Of a DNA stretch of 64,000 nucleotides, positions 44,770-56,736 are shown in pieces. The position numbers and the translations under genes are program-made. Position 1 is the first letter of the stretch; every line of letters begins with the position of its first letter. The notes below the pieces were generated by a model, which was given only the letters and a program-made list of their open reading frames with translations, had not been told where the DNA came from and did no database searches. Source of the DNA: Nissolia schottii (Eukaryota > Streptophyta > Magnoliopsida > Fabales > Fabaceae); the NCBI GenBank assembly GCA_003254905.1, contig QANU01094918.1, positions 1 through 64,000 of the forward strand, read 5' to 3'.

Positions 44770-46487
44770 TTGATGCAAAAGTATTAAATGAGGGAATAGT
44801 GACCATAACGTCTTAAACGATATGAGAACGATTTAAGCATGGATGTACTGTAAGTATAGTTCAAGCTCTGCCTATATTATTAGCAGGAAATGTTATGACT
44901 ATGTTTATTATGGGGATGTTTACTTATGCCAATGTTATGCTTCCTTGCGTCATCTAATGATTATGCTTATGTTTATGTTTATGCATATGTTATTTCCCAT
45001 GATCATGACTATGTTCATGTTTATAATGATGCCTAAGCTATGCCTTGTAATGAGGGCTTAAATGATGTAAAGGCTACAAGTATGCATAAATAAATATATC
45101 ACAACTCATTATATAAATGTGTTGTGCAATTTTTCAAAAGCAAGTGAAGGACTATTTAAGTCCTCAATCAAGGCAATATCCATAAGACGTTTTTAAGGAT
45201 GAGAAAGATAGATGAGGTCCTCAATTAAGGAATATGCATAATACATTTTTAAATATCACACTTATAGTGCCAAAGCCAACGCAATTATTTGGTTACTTCT
45301 GTTAATGCAGAGGTTGTACGCTGTCTGCAGGGGTCGTAACTTCCAAGTCTATTGGATGGATATTAATCCAAAAAGAACTTTTCAACAATACATGTGTAAA
45401 GATTAAAGGTAGGCATCCATTAAGGAGAGACTCCTTTGGGTTAATGCAGTTAGCTGGTGACCTTGACCAACCTTGTCGTTGGCTCAAAGGTTGTATGTCA
45501 TTGGTCTAGTGTACTTGGCTAGTCACTTCAGCCAATGTAAATAATTGGATAAAAACCTAATCAAGTTTATTGTAGTTCACTACCATGGATTGAGCTCAAC
45601 TACTTTATCTCGAATTTGTATGCCCAAGGGTAATAACCAATCCCTCATGTGTACTAAAGGGTATAATGTAAAAAAATGGTGCACAAAGAAAATCCATAAT
45701 GTTTTTATGCATGCATCTAATTTACTGCACAAGGTTATGTACTCATTGTTATATATATGTTGTGTGTAAGTGTTAGGTTAAAGGAAAGACTAGGACTAAC
45801 TTGTAACTGTTTGGGAATAAGACAAGATAATTAAATAAACCTTATATGTATGATCACTTAGAGGTGGCCCTAATGGCGGAACCCTATGCGACATCACCTA
45901 GACAGTGCATAGAGATCCACTAAGAAAACTTGTTTTTCTGATACCCTCCACATTTGGTTCTAGGTTTCAATAGAGATTGCGAGGCACAAGGAGATCTTGG
46001 ACCTGACCATATCATCTGCTAGTTTTGACATTCGTGAGGAGCTGTCTTTTTGAGGGTCATCTTGTGAGTCTAGAGATTTTATGAAGAGCATTGTTGCAAC
46101 AGTTTCTACTGCATGTTTTATATGGCTTAATGTGATCGTTTTTCCTTTACTTAGTAAATTGTTCTCATGATATATGATTCTGCCATTGCCTTTTCTTTTC
46201 GATTTTGACTATGATATTGTATTTGGGTATATCGTGACATTAATGTATTATTTTTAACGATCAATGTATGAGGCTAATCAAATACATAATTATGCACATC
46301 ATGATATATGTTTGTATGTCATTCCACATCTTTATGCACCCTTAAAACTTATCTCTTATCAATATTCGCCCATATTTTCTAAATAAGTATTTAAAAAGCA
46401 TAGTCTAAAGTTAAGGTAAAGCTAAAATGTGACAAGAAGTGAGCCTTAAGTACAACTTAAGCGTAATTATCTAGCTAGGGTGTTACA
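44770..46487 (+). mobile_element. 3' part of TGTAACA-family LTR, copy B
   Basis: Duplicate of 38380-40095, ending CTAGCTAGGGTGTTACA at 46487 with the same landmarks. It shows that the LTR fragment was already truncated before the 6.39-kb duplication. Confidence 0.65.
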
Positions 46488-46571
46488 ACACTTCATTTGA
46501 GTAAACTTTTCAATTTGTCTCCAACATTGACTGTGTCGGTCAAGTTCGTCCCTGTCCCTAGATCCTTGGTG

Positions 46572-47012
46572 CTAAGGGCGGATTTGATGTATAATGTAAC
46601 GAGCATAAGAACCTCCGGATAACCACACCCCCAAAATCTAATTATTAGGGTAGGAGAGCTCAAGCCCTTATAAGATCTTCCCATCAAGGTAGCATCCCGA
46701 ATGTGAGACTCATTACATTACCACTCCCTTCGAAAGTCAGAAGCCCAACGGCTACACTCTGTAACACTTCACTAGACGACACCTCACTCAATCCCAGCCA
46801 ACCCCTCTGTCGGTCAGAACCCTCTACAGGTAGCCCTCTTCAGTTGGTTAGCTCTCAATGAAAGCATCATTTGTAACTAGCATAAGAATCTTGGGAGAAC
46901 CACACTCTAAAAGCTAGCTATTAGGGTGGGAGAGCCCAAATCCTTGTATGACCTTCCCATCAAGGCATCCTCCCCAAGGTGGGACTCGTTATATGAGGAT
47001 GCCAGTCTGAGA
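46572..47012 (-). repeat. Two diverged copies of a short repeat, copy B
   Basis: Counterpart of 40180-40620, same block order (AACCACACCCCCAAAATC, then GAGAACCACACTC). Confidence 0.5.
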
Positions 47013-47540
47013 GACAAATTTACTATTTTCGAAAGCTTTGAGGAAGAACTTGATTGACGCTGCCAACATTAGAAATAAATTTAAAGGTTTACTCGCACTT
47101 GATTTGACAATCATTGACATTATCAAACCCCGCAAGCTAATTAAATCTATAACTGTCTCTTGCTGTTTTTGTATCATAAGAGCTGAATGAGAATTGTAAT
47201 TTGAATTCTTGTCAGTTGACTTGTTCATTTTTTTTTTATTTCGTCATTTGCTTCTCCTCTATATATACTTTAATTTATTACTCTTACATTTCATCATTCG
47301 TACTACTTAGTTACATATTTAACTAGTTGTTACGTGTGCCATTTTCTTCCCACTGGTCAATTTAACCGCCAATTTTTAAGTAGTTATGTGAAGTGTAAGT
47401 AGTACTTTGTGTATCTATTAACAAATTATTATAAACACATTAAATTCCAACTTCTAAAAGTCATATTTTTCACATAATTTAGAGAATTATATCCATCCTT
47501 CCTCTCTCAATCATCGCATCATTACATGTACATATAACTA

Positions 47541-47625
47541 CTCATATAAAAAAATTATTTATTTATATAGTTATTAAACTATTATATTAAATAAGAGGGA
47601 AAAAAAAACCATGATATTTTATGAG
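47541..47625. repeat. AT-rich insertion specific to copy B
   Basis: Roughly 85 bp (ATTTATTTATATAGTTATT and similar), present upstream of PGG copy 3 and absent upstream of copy 2. It lies about 320 bp before the ATG. Confidence 0.5.
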
Positions 47626-47941
47626 AAACAAATCTCACATTATATAAACACAGTGAAAGGACAATAAAAAAGGCGGGCGTCAAAAGAAAAATTTGAGCCA
47701 ACAATAACGTGCAACTACTGTTTCAAGTCATGGTAATCTTTACAAAGATATGTACGTACTAGAACGCCGTGTAAATATCGGCCCAGATTTTGACCCTTGT
47801 GTGGCACGTGTCTTGCACTCAAAAGATAAGGTTGACGTAAAGCCTATTATATTTGGTCGAAAGGGCCGCGGAAAATACCCCATTTTTCCATTCACATTTA
47901 TTTAAATTTCTGCTCCGCGCGCGCAGTGCATCCTAAAAAAA

Positions 47942-48562
47942 ATGGAGGGAAGGTCACTACCAACACACGCCGTTGCTCAGAACGGAGCAAACAGAGGAAC
48001 AACACCAACGGATAGCCAACTCACGAGGAGCCAGCACCACGTGGTAAATTGGGTAGAAGAGACGAGAGGCTCCCTAATGATCGTGGCCACAGTCACCGCA
48101 ACCCTGACCTTCCAAATCGCGATAAACCCGCCAGGGGGCGTTTGGCAAGCAGACACAAGCCAGCAGCAGGCTGGTACTTCTGTGTTAGCCTCTGGGGACA
48201 CACAGCAAAAGTCAAGATACGAGATTTTCATACTGTTATGTACCATATCTTTCTCGGCATCTCAGAGCGTGATCCTCTTTCTGCTCACCGGATTCACCCT
48301 CCGTAACAGGTTGGTCACGTGGCTGCTGACAGTAGTCATGTGCGTCTCGGTGGTTTGTTTGTCGGGGGCCTACGTAATTTCGATGTTGATGGTCATGCAC
48401 CCGCTTGACAAGACACTGAGCCGCATCACTCAGTATTACACAGTGTTTTGGGGGGGCCTTGTTTGCTTGCTGGGCTTGGTGCTCCTGTGGCGCTTTTTGT
48501 TTTGGCTGGTGAAGCGGTTGTGCCGCCTTTTATGTTGCTGCTGCTGCAGAGGTGCGCCTTAG
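47942..48562 (+). CDS. PGG-domain four-pass membrane protein, copy 3 (206 aa)
   Basis: ATG 47942 to TAG 48562, single exon. Architecture is the same as copy 2: soluble N-terminus, segment 1 (44-61), NPPGG (62-66), segments at about 94-118, 125-148 and 164-190, and the Cys tail (Cys194, then 198-202). Relative to copy 2 it lacks ten residues in the loop after PGG, including both loop cysteines, so any disulfide there is not conserved. Substitutions are spread over the protein without stops or frameshifts, consistent with a functional gene. Its upstream region differs by an AT-rich insertion, so expression may differ from copy 2. Function unknown; the link to ACD6-like proteins is by domain only. 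Confidence 0.82.
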   Translation: MEGRSLPTHAVAQNGANRGTTPTDSQLTRSQHHVVNWVEETRGSLMIVATVTATLTFQIAINPPGGVWQADTSQQQAGTSVLASGDTQQKSRYEIFILLCTISFSASQSVILFLLTGFTLRNRLVTWLLTVVMCVSVVCLSGAYVISMLMVMHPLDKTLSRITQYYTVFWGGLVCLLGLVLLWRFLFWLVKRLCRLLCCCCCRGAP

Positions 48563-48594
48563 CTAGCTAGCTAGCTGCTGGATGTCAAGCCATT

Positions 48595-48650
48595 GGCGGA
48601 CTCTTGTGTCATGATCAATAGATGCATTGGCGGACTCTTAGATGTCATGA
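48595..48650. repeat. Short direct duplication after PGG copy 3
   Basis: TTGGCGGACTCTT and GTCATGATCAATA occur twice within about 60 bp (near 48593 and 48629). Copy A has only one version. Confidence 0.7.
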
Positions 48651-48928
48651 TCAATAACTGGTTGTCTAAAAGAAGTTGTTATAATGGGATTATTGTTCTT
48701 AGTGTGTGGGGGTCTTCGGTTTTCATTTTGGCCTTTAGCTTCCGTCTCGATTGGGTTTTGGTCGAAAATACTTGTACTAGTTGTTAACGAGTGTGCATCT
48801 AAGTATTGCTAGTCAATTTAATATCATATTTTATCTATTTTCAAAGAAAATATGGCTACATTATTTGTATGCACCAAATCATAAATCTAAATAGAGTAAT
48901 GTTTTTTTTGTTCTTTTGTATCTTTAAA

Positions 48929-50966
48929 TGAATTCACTTGAACCACAACTGACTATCTCTCAAAAGTAACTTTGAGGCATTTATTGCCCAGTATCACTAT
49001 TTATTCATCTCAAAAGTAGTCACATAACAATCACACAAACAGATAAACAAACATTATAAAACAGAGAAACAAACAAACAAACATGATGACCTACAATTTC
49101 CTATCTGTCCAGTGCACTTGTGAGTTTAAAAACAAAGAAATTATAAACATTATCACTAAACATTTTTGCATGCTCAAGCACACGCATGTTTAATATTGCT
49201 CATTTTCTATGTTTAATAATATTTGTTTATCTCTTTTATAATGTTTATTTTTATATTTGGGTGACTGCTAGGTGGCTACTTTTGAGGTGTACAAATAGTA
49301 TTTTTGTTTATTGCCATTATCTTGGATTTGTGCAGGATAAAAATAATGAAGATCACTCGATATTTGATAATATGACACTTCACCTCGTTCTTGGAAAAAA
49401 AACAAAAAAGTGAACACCTCACCTATTTTAAGTTTAACTAAATGAAAATTCATTACATTTTTTAAATAACTCAATAATATTTATTTTTTAACTTTTTCAT
49501 AAAATTAATTAAAAGTATTTAAATTTTAAAAAATAATATATTACTGAATGAAATAATCTTAACTATTGAAGTTTAAAATGACTATTCGGACATAATGATA
49601 AAAATAAGCTCAAATTGTTTTGCAAATTTTTAGTCTTATATGAGGTCCAAATTTATACTTTATTGAAAATTTTGAATTTCTGATAAAAATCTTTAAAAAT
49701 TCTAAGTTTAAGTTCTTAATGTATTTATACTATTTTTAATAATGTATTTAGAGAAGGCAACAAAATAAATTCAAATGAATAAAATAAATAAATCAAACCC
49801 CTTTAAAAATAGATTAATGAATTATATCTTTAAATAATTCAATAATTATTATTTTTTAACCATAAACAAAATCAATAACTATCATTTAAATTTAAAAATA
49901 ATAATATACTACTTAGCAAAATTATTTTAACTCTTCAAGTTTAAAATATATTTTTAAAAATTTAAAATTTGAATTTTCAAATTAAATAACATTTTTTTAA
50001 AAAAGTTATTAAATAAGTTAACTCATACCTAATATAAATGAGAATGATTTTTTTAGCAAACCTCTTAGTTTATTTTATCATTAAATTCAAATAGCATCTG
50101 AGTATAAATAAATAATTAAAAATTAATTTTAAAAAAATACTACATTGAAGTTCAAAAGATTGTTATCAAATTAGAAAAAGACCTCATCATTGATTACGTA
50201 AGCACTGGCGTGAATGTCAATGGGGATTGATGAAGCTAGGTAGGGCGGGCACCGAGGTTGTAATAGTGTGACAATGAATGTTTCCCTGCAGTAGAACCAG
50301 TTCTTTTTAGGAGGGCTGACGATTTTGACCCATATAGCTTCTCATAGTCAATAGGTCCAACCTTGCATGGCGACCCCACCCTCGTCTTCACCCAGGCTCT
50401 ATGTCTAATGGCTCAAGGCATCATGCACCCTGTAGTCGTACTCTTTCTACAAGTAACCAATAAATTGACAACAACTAATTAGGAACATAAACCCTTAACA
50501 ATTATGCTAAGAAAACAAGTAAACCTAGACTTGGCCCTTGTGGCCCTTCTAAGTTTGGGTATACATAAAGAGTTCTACTTGAGTTGGACCTTTGCCCTAA
50601 TCTTTTTTCTGTATTTTGACTCTGTTACACACACACACAATATTATTAAAAATCTTATCAAGCAACCCACCGCAATGTAGTGGCTCGTCCCTTATTGAAT
50701 TTCTGGTTGCTTTGGCTTTTTCGGACATTTCCTTGTAAGCGGGGTTTGATTTTTGATATGTGTTAGAGACCAAAACTCTCCTCACCAATTTATACTTAGC
50801 AAGTGGTTTCCATTAAATCCTAAAGGGCCAAGAAAATTAGGCGGAGTGACTTTTTACTCATTAAGGCCCAAACTTAATAAGAAGTATGACTTATTCACTT
50901 ATTTATTTTCGTTATACATTAGTGAGACCAACATATTATAAGTCATAATAAATAGCTAATATGATT

Positions 50967-51001
<35 letters not shown>

Positions 51002-51040
51002 CCACAAAATAGACTTTTAAGTGCATGGATGGTGGGTCGG
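48929..51040. other. AT-rich non-coding region right of the duplication
   Basis: No credible gene on either strand. 49430-50160 is extremely AT-rich with repeated TTTAAAATTT-like words. It contains (CA)n at about 50627-50639 and (AT)n at 50970-50998. The less AT-rich block 50180-50420 has no ORF I recognise. Confidence 0.5.
50970..50998. repeat. (AT)n microsatellite
   Basis: Uninterrupted AT run of about 14 units, 48 bp before solo LTR 2. Confidence 0.95.
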
Positions 51041-51045
51041 GGTTG
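51041..51045. repeat. Target duplication GGTTG (left), solo LTR 2
   Basis: Repeated exactly at 56737-56741. Confidence 0.85.
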
Positions 51046-52314
51046 TGTAACATACCGCTTTTTTCTTAGTAAAGAATTCGCGTAATAAATAAATATACGA
51101 GCAATTTATTAAGACTGGAAATTTAAATCACCAATTTTATTTTCCAAAAATGTCAGGCAAGGTAATAGTTTCGTGGTCTCGCGAGATTTTGCAAGATCCG
51201 GATCAATTATCTTTTGTCGCTAGAATTTAATTACGTACCGAAAGTATCCATAAAAATCACTTTTACGAAAGTTGAGTTACGAGTTCCTTGGATTAATTTA
51301 AATTCCTTACTAGAAAAATTACTAGATTAAGATGGTATGTTTAGAAAATTTTTAGGATGTCTGTACACGAAAAGTTAATGACCAAACACGATCAAATCCA
51401 CACACCAAAACCCAAAATTGAAACACACACACATGGCCGTAACACACACATACCGACGGCCACAACACACACAAGTCAACAAAGTCATACTTATCCTCTT
51501 CCATTTTTACTATTCATGTAACTTTCATGCCACCTATTATTCTTATCACCATCCATGCCACCTATTGTTCTTATCTCATTTTCATTTTCTTTCTTTTTTT
51601 TTTAATTTGCAAGATGGCTTGCTTCTTGCTTCTCTATATAAAGCACTTCCCTTGCTCCCTCAATCCATCTCTTGGCCGTGGCTTTTCCGCCAAAATCCCT
51701 AGAGAAATTTCATTTTCTTTCCTCTACAAACTCAAAGCAAGCCAAGCTTAAGACCACTTTAACTTCATCCTATTTTCTCTCTTGTTCCTTGCCATTCTTG
51801 CTCCTTTTCCCAAGACTCAAAACTGTAGCCCTCATCATCATTTTCCTCTCAAGTTTTTCTTGGAGAAAGGTGATCAAATAAGCTTTGGAAGCACAAAGGC
51901 TCCCTAAGGGACTTGTCTCAAAGTTTCTTAAACCTTCTCAAAGTCTTCTTAGAGGTGGATAATCCGATAACCCACTTTCTAAGTGGCATATTTATGTTGT
52001 TTTATGTGTGAAATTATATCTATGCATGCTCTTGTAAAAATATGGTTATTTGTGTTCTTAAAGAAACTAGGTTATACCATGGTGTTTTAGGGATATGGAT
52101 ATGAGTTTGACAAGGTTTTGGGTTTAAGTAAAAACTATAGGTTGAGATTTTTATCATGGAAAACTAACCTCATTTTCGGAATCTATATGAAAAATCATGT
52201 GGGGGTGTTAAGTTTCAAGATTTTCGAAGCCCCCGACAAATTTCTCGAACAAATGAAGTAAAACGACGTTTTCAGGCGAACAAGGGCAAATAGAGAATTT
52301 TGAAAAGTAGGACT

Positions 52315-52640
52315 AAAAATCTGGGTTTGTTCGCATGAAAAATGAGTTTGGATCTATCAAAAACCTTGGGATGAAGTCTCGATCCCTTTGGGTTTTTGAT
52401 AACTAAAATTTTGAAGAAAATCAGGCATTACGGGGAAAAACAGTGTTTTGGGCAAAAAGGATAAAATGTAATTTCTAAAATTTGAGTTGAAAATCTGGGT
52501 TAATAGTTTTTAAAAATGAGCTTAGAGCTATCCAAAACCTTTGGGTGAAGTCTTGGGCCCTTTGGGTTTTTGATAGCTAAAATTCTAACGAAAATCGGGA
52601 ATTTCGGGTGAAAACGGGTTTTGGGTGAAACTGGTATTCC
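52315..52640 (+). repeat. Imperfect ~176-bp tandem duplication in solo LTR 2
   Basis: Two copies of the block AAAATCTGGGTT ... GATGAAGTCT ... CCCTTTGGGTTTTTGATA, starting at about 52315 and 52491. Similar words occur in the minus-strand LTR near 30300-30600. Confidence 0.7.
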
Positions 52641-52924
52641 GGGAGTTTGAATTAAAACTTTGAGTTTGCTTTTGTAAGGAATGAGTTTGAGAGTATAAAA
52701 GATTTAAAATATAAAGAGGAAATTTTAAGACGAGAAATTTGAGCCTTTGAGAAAAGGAAGGCCCTAAAATCACTAGTGCACTTTGGTTTACCCTTTATGA
52801 TTATGTGAAAGTAAATGTATGTTATTATGTTGCCCAAAGAATTATCTTGTTATTATGCTACTAGACGAAAATCAATACCCAAAAAAGATACATGAGATAA
52901 AAGAGTGTCAAGGAGACCTTAAAT

Positions 52925-53045
52925 GAATAAATGAGCAGTATTCCTGTAGGTAGGTTGCTTTTAGGGATGTTCACTTTCCTGTAGGTAGGAAGCTTGCAGG
53001 GGAGGGATGAGCAGTGTTCCTGTAGGTAGGAGCTTGCAAGAATGT
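52925..53045. repeat. Three CCTGTAGGTAGG repeats
   Basis: TTCCTGTAGGTAGG followed by AGCTTGCAGG-like sequence occurs three times (near 52940, 52977 and 53018). It lies where the solo LTR at 60462-63163 has its larger TGCATGGTTTGAGG repeats. Confidence 0.75.
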
Positions 53046-53267
53046 GCATTGTTCTATTTGTAAAAGTATCAAGGATTTATTTCAGAAAGTGTGATAACCT
53101 CTTCTTTATAGATAATTCAAGATTAGAACTCTTCCTATCACCTAGTAAATAGGTAAGTTGCTCAAGACTAGCAAGGATTTATAAATAAAATAGGGCATTA
53201 AAGTATTTATTTATGTTATCACCTGGAGATGTTACGAGCGGCCAGGATCATAAATGAAGTGAAAACG

Positions 53268-53272
53268 AATAG
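53268..53272. repeat. Target duplication AATAG (left), solo LTR 3
   Basis: Repeated exactly at 56140-56144. Confidence 0.85.
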
Positions 53273-54305
53273 TGTAACAACCCAAGTTTTTCCTTCGCTA
53301 AAACTCCGCTTAATAAATAATTAAGAATATGTTAATAAGGAAAAGATGAGATAAAAATGGAATAAAATTCACAGAATTTAATTAATCTCGATCGTATTAG
53401 TTAAAAATAATAATTTTGTGATCTCGTGACGTTTGGAGACGTTTGGGTTAGTATTAGGCTATTTTGAGAACTTAAGGGTGACTCAAAGGAGTCTGTAAAA
53501 TACACTAATATGCAAATAATGTGAGAATATTTCAAGAAAAATATAAATATGAATAAGTAAAAATTATAGGTCACAACGGTATGTCCGAAATATTTTTAGG
53601 ACGTTCGGACATAAATAGTTAATGAACGAAGACGAACCAAACTACACGGAGGAAGTAAGAAGACTCTAGGGCCAAGGGATTAAACCCTCGGGCAGCCCCT
53701 CATCTCACGAAGCCACACACACACACAAGAGACCAAATCCATTTCCTTTCTTCTTCCAAGGAAATTCCAAAACCCTAAAGCCATCCAAAGCCCTAAGCTC
53801 CATCATCATCTCTTGTTCTCATCATCCTAATTCACTCTCAAATTAATCTAGAAAGCAAGCTAGTATCAAGGTGAGAAAATTCCCTTCAAGAAGAAGCCAA
53901 GCTCACAAGTTCTAAACCCTAATCTTCCATAACCTATGTTTGGCCTAATTATGTTCATGTTTCCATTTCTAGGTCAAGAAAGCCAAGCAAGCAAGCAAGG
54001 CTTGAATTCACCTTTCTCTAGTTATCAAGAAGTTAGCAAAAGTGGGTAACTTTAGTTTCCTAATCCCTTTTTATGGTTAGATGAGTTTATGTGTATGTAT
54101 GTGATTATGTTTGAATGCAGGTGTATGTTTGTTTAATGATGTTAGAAATTATGATAGGCTTAGAAAATGATTCTAAAGAGTTCTATGATTTGGATTAGGT
54201 AGAATTATTATGTGGTTAAGATGTGTGAAAAGCTTAGACAAGTTTCATGGAGGATAGGAGAAGAAAACAGAGAAATGCCCTGAATTAGGTCTGCAGGTCG
54301 ACAGA

Positions 54306-54392
54306 GCACGCTGAGCGCAGCGCTAGGCGCCGCGCTAAGCGGCACGCTGAGCGGAGCGCTGAGCGGCTTGCTGAGCGGCGCGCTAAGCGGCT
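54306..54392. repeat. GCTGAGCGG / GCTAAGCGG motif cluster
   Basis: Eight or more copies of a 9-10-bp GC-rich motif in 90 bp inside solo LTR 3. The same motif appears in the LTR fragments at 1-958 and near 29830-29880. Confidence 0.85.
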
Positions 54393-55109
54393 CCCTACGT
54401 GTTTTCCTGATTTAAAGGTTGCGGCATTAGCCGTTGAATGAAACTGTAATTCTGCTGTAATGATCTAAGATTAGAAGAGTTTATGGAACCTTCCTAAAAC
54501 ACAAATTCTAGTATTCCATGCTATTGCTCTGATTGATATGCTGTACGTGAAATAAACATGTTAAACATGCTTCTGCAATAAACTCTGTGAGGATCTTGAT
54601 AGCTTACATGCATCTGTGATATACATAGTTAAAGACATGATAAGAAACTCTGAGATAAGTAATTATGCTGAAATGAACCATAGGGAAACTAGTATGCCAT
54701 GCTGCAGGTACCATTAATGCTGCTGAATAAGGGCCAATGCCCAATGCTGCTGAAATATGGCTATATGCCACATGCTGAAAAGGCTATATGCCTATGCTGA
54801 AAGGCCGTGATCACGTGAGCCGCTATGATCCCACTTCAGGAGGTCTAGGCATCCTGAATGTGGAAGCCCGCCACAGGTGGTGTCGAGAGGGCATACCTGG
54901 GGGTGTGCGGTTACCACGCCTATGCATTGTCGAAAGGGGGCAAGCTTAGGTGGGGGTACAATATCCGCCCACTGTCGAGGGGTCCCGAGGGGGCACACGG
55001 CAGGTGGAAGCCCACCGCAGTAAGGTCTGGACAGTGTCGGCCTATACTGAGGGTGTGAGGTTATTCCGTCATACTAGTGTCACAGAGGACATTACTATGG
55101 TGGGAATAA

Positions 55110-55390
55110 CACCTATTCTGTTATGCTGCTGTATTCTGTTACGCTGTTATGTGCTGCTATGCTGTTATATTCTGTCATGCTGTTTTATTCTGTTATTCTG
55201 CTGTATTCTGTTAAACGTGTTACGCTGATGATTCTGCTGCATGTATTCTGCTGAACTCTGTTATGTCTGTATTGGATGATTCTGTGATGCATATTTGAGT
55301 GAATCTGTTATGCTGAAGATATTCTGATTTTATGCTGTTATTTAGTCTGATTTGAATAAATAATCTGCTGTTATGCCGTACCGTCAAGAG
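55110..55390. repeat. TTCTGTTATGCTG-type tandem repeats
   Basis: Irregular array of 12-14-bp units (TTCTGTTATGCTGCTGTA and variants) in solo LTR 3. It gives the spurious Cys/Leu-rich plus frame at 54950-55228. Confidence 0.8.
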
Positions 55391-56139
55391 CACGCTCGAG
55401 ACGGTTTTGTATATGCCGAATTGCTAATCAGCACGAGAACGTAGTAAGCAAGAGTAGTTCCCATGTCACATAATAATGCTGATAAAGCCGTTCAGATAGG
55501 CCAGATAATAAATGATAGGCTGTTTAGTATATATGTTCACCTAGAGATCTCTGAGCGGCCTGAAGTCCGACATAATATAATACACGATGCAGGAACTAAG
55601 TTATTCCACTGAGAACCTACCGTTCTCATTCCCCACTATTTTATGACTTCAGGTACCGAAGAAGATGAGTCTTGTTTTGATGATGCTGATGATCCGCCCG
55701 CTGAGCCATGAGCGGCTAGGATTGGAGGAGCTTAGAGAGATAGCTGTTTAGATTTTGGTCAAGGACGTACTGAGTAGCATTCCAGTAGTCCTTGTATTTT
55801 GATGCTGTATATTTTGGATTCTGTATATGATACTTTGAGCTATGTACATATTATGTATACAGTGACATGACTTTGTATGGTGGACCCATGAATGTATATT
55901 GCTTGTTCTACTTATCATAGTGTTATCCGCTTTGTTATTATATTTGTTTATTTCCAACGCATGGCTCTATTTCATTATTGATGTAATATAAGTGAAAAGT
56001 TTAAAATGGGTCCTTATTTTCTTAAGCAACCACTATTTTCTAAAAGACAACTACGGACTAAAGTATTCCGATCAGATAGCAAACAACCTAGTGAGCATTG
56101 TTTACTACGTACGGGTAAACAGTTAGCTAGGGTGTTTCA

Positions 56140-56144
56140 AATAG
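56140..56144. repeat. Target duplication AATAG (right), solo LTR 3
   Basis: Partner of 53268-53272. Solo LTR 2 sequence resumes right after. Confidence 0.85.
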
Positions 56145-56736
56145 CCATTCCCTAGGATCCCCATTGAGGACGAGACGTTCTCATCCCCCACTCATTTATG
56201 ATTTCAGGAAAGTGCGATGAGTATACCAGAGAAGAGCAAGCATCACCGGACGAGTAAAGACCTTGGCATTAAAGTATTCCAGGGAAAACAGCCAGACAAT
56301 GGTGGATGTCCACGCATTGTGAAGTGTTTTGGATTTTGTATTAGCTAAAAGGATTACATATGTCATTAGCTTATATGTGCAGTGCGTGCATATGTATATA
56401 CAATATTAAATGTGTAATCATTTCTGGACCCATATGTATGAATGGAACTTATACTTTTTATGGACTGTCTTTAGATGATTAACTACTATGTCATTAAAAC
56501 AGCTAAGTCCTGTAGACTCTATCGCTCGCATATATATATGTATGCCTTCTTGGACACGCGTGGCTCATATTTTAAGTTTTTATAAAGAAAGGAAAAAGTT
56601 TTAAATTGGTCCACATTTTCAGCTAAAGAATATTTTCAAAGATAATACAGGACTAAAAGTATTCTAACCAAAGCAAATAACAACCTTGTGAGCATTGTTT
56701 ATGACTTAAGCGTGAGCAGCTAGTGGCGGTGTTACA

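Larger units (their letters stand above)
42536..48928 (+). repeat. Tandem segmental duplication, copy B (~6.39 kb)
   Basis: Direct repeat of 36150-42535, ending at TGTATCTTTAAA (about 48928), after which homology stops. Differences from copy A are scattered substitutions and a few indels, including an AT-rich insertion at about 47541-47625 and the loss of the 42150-42265 block. It contains PGG copy 3. Confidence 0.92.
53273..56139 (+). mobile_element. Solo LTR 3 (TGTAACA family), 2867 bp, nested in LTR 2
   Basis: It starts TGTAACAACCCAAG and ends AGCTAGGGTGTTTCA, with AATAG on both sides (53268-53272 and 56140-56144). It carries the family blocks in order: CTCGTGACG near 53420, ATATTTTTAGGACGTTCGG near 53600, a GCTGAGCG/GCTAAGCGG cluster at 54306-54392, ATATGCC..ATGCTGAAA repeats near 54750-54805, TTCTGTTATGCTG repeats at 55110-55390, then CACCTAGAGATCTCTGAGCGG and CCTAGTGAGCATTG. 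The insertion is younger than solo LTR 2. Confidence 0.9.
51046..56736 (+). mobile_element. Solo LTR 2 (TGTAACA family), split by nested solo LTR 3
   Basis: It starts TGTAACATACCGC and ends GTGGCGGTGTTACA at 56736, flanked by GGTTG on both sides. Subtracting the nested insertion (53273-56139 plus one target copy) leaves about 2819 bp, the usual size of this family. The CACCTGGAGATG...GGATCATAA block stops at 53272 and resumes at 56145 with CCATTGAGGACGAGACGTTC. It contains an imperfect ~176-bp tandem duplication (about 52315 and 52491, AAAATCTGGGTT...TTTGGGTTTTTGATA). No internal retroviral genes. Confidence 0.88.

Noticed and set aside
51418..51881. Overlapping plus ORFs of 60-94 codons near the start of solo LTR 2
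   Set aside because: C/T-rich leader-like part of the LTR, repeated in concept by other LTRs as non-coding sequence; no start context or domains.
54792..55228. ORFs on both strands in solo LTR 3
   Set aside because: Created by repeat tracts (GGCTATATGCC, TTCTGTTATGCTG); no protein features.
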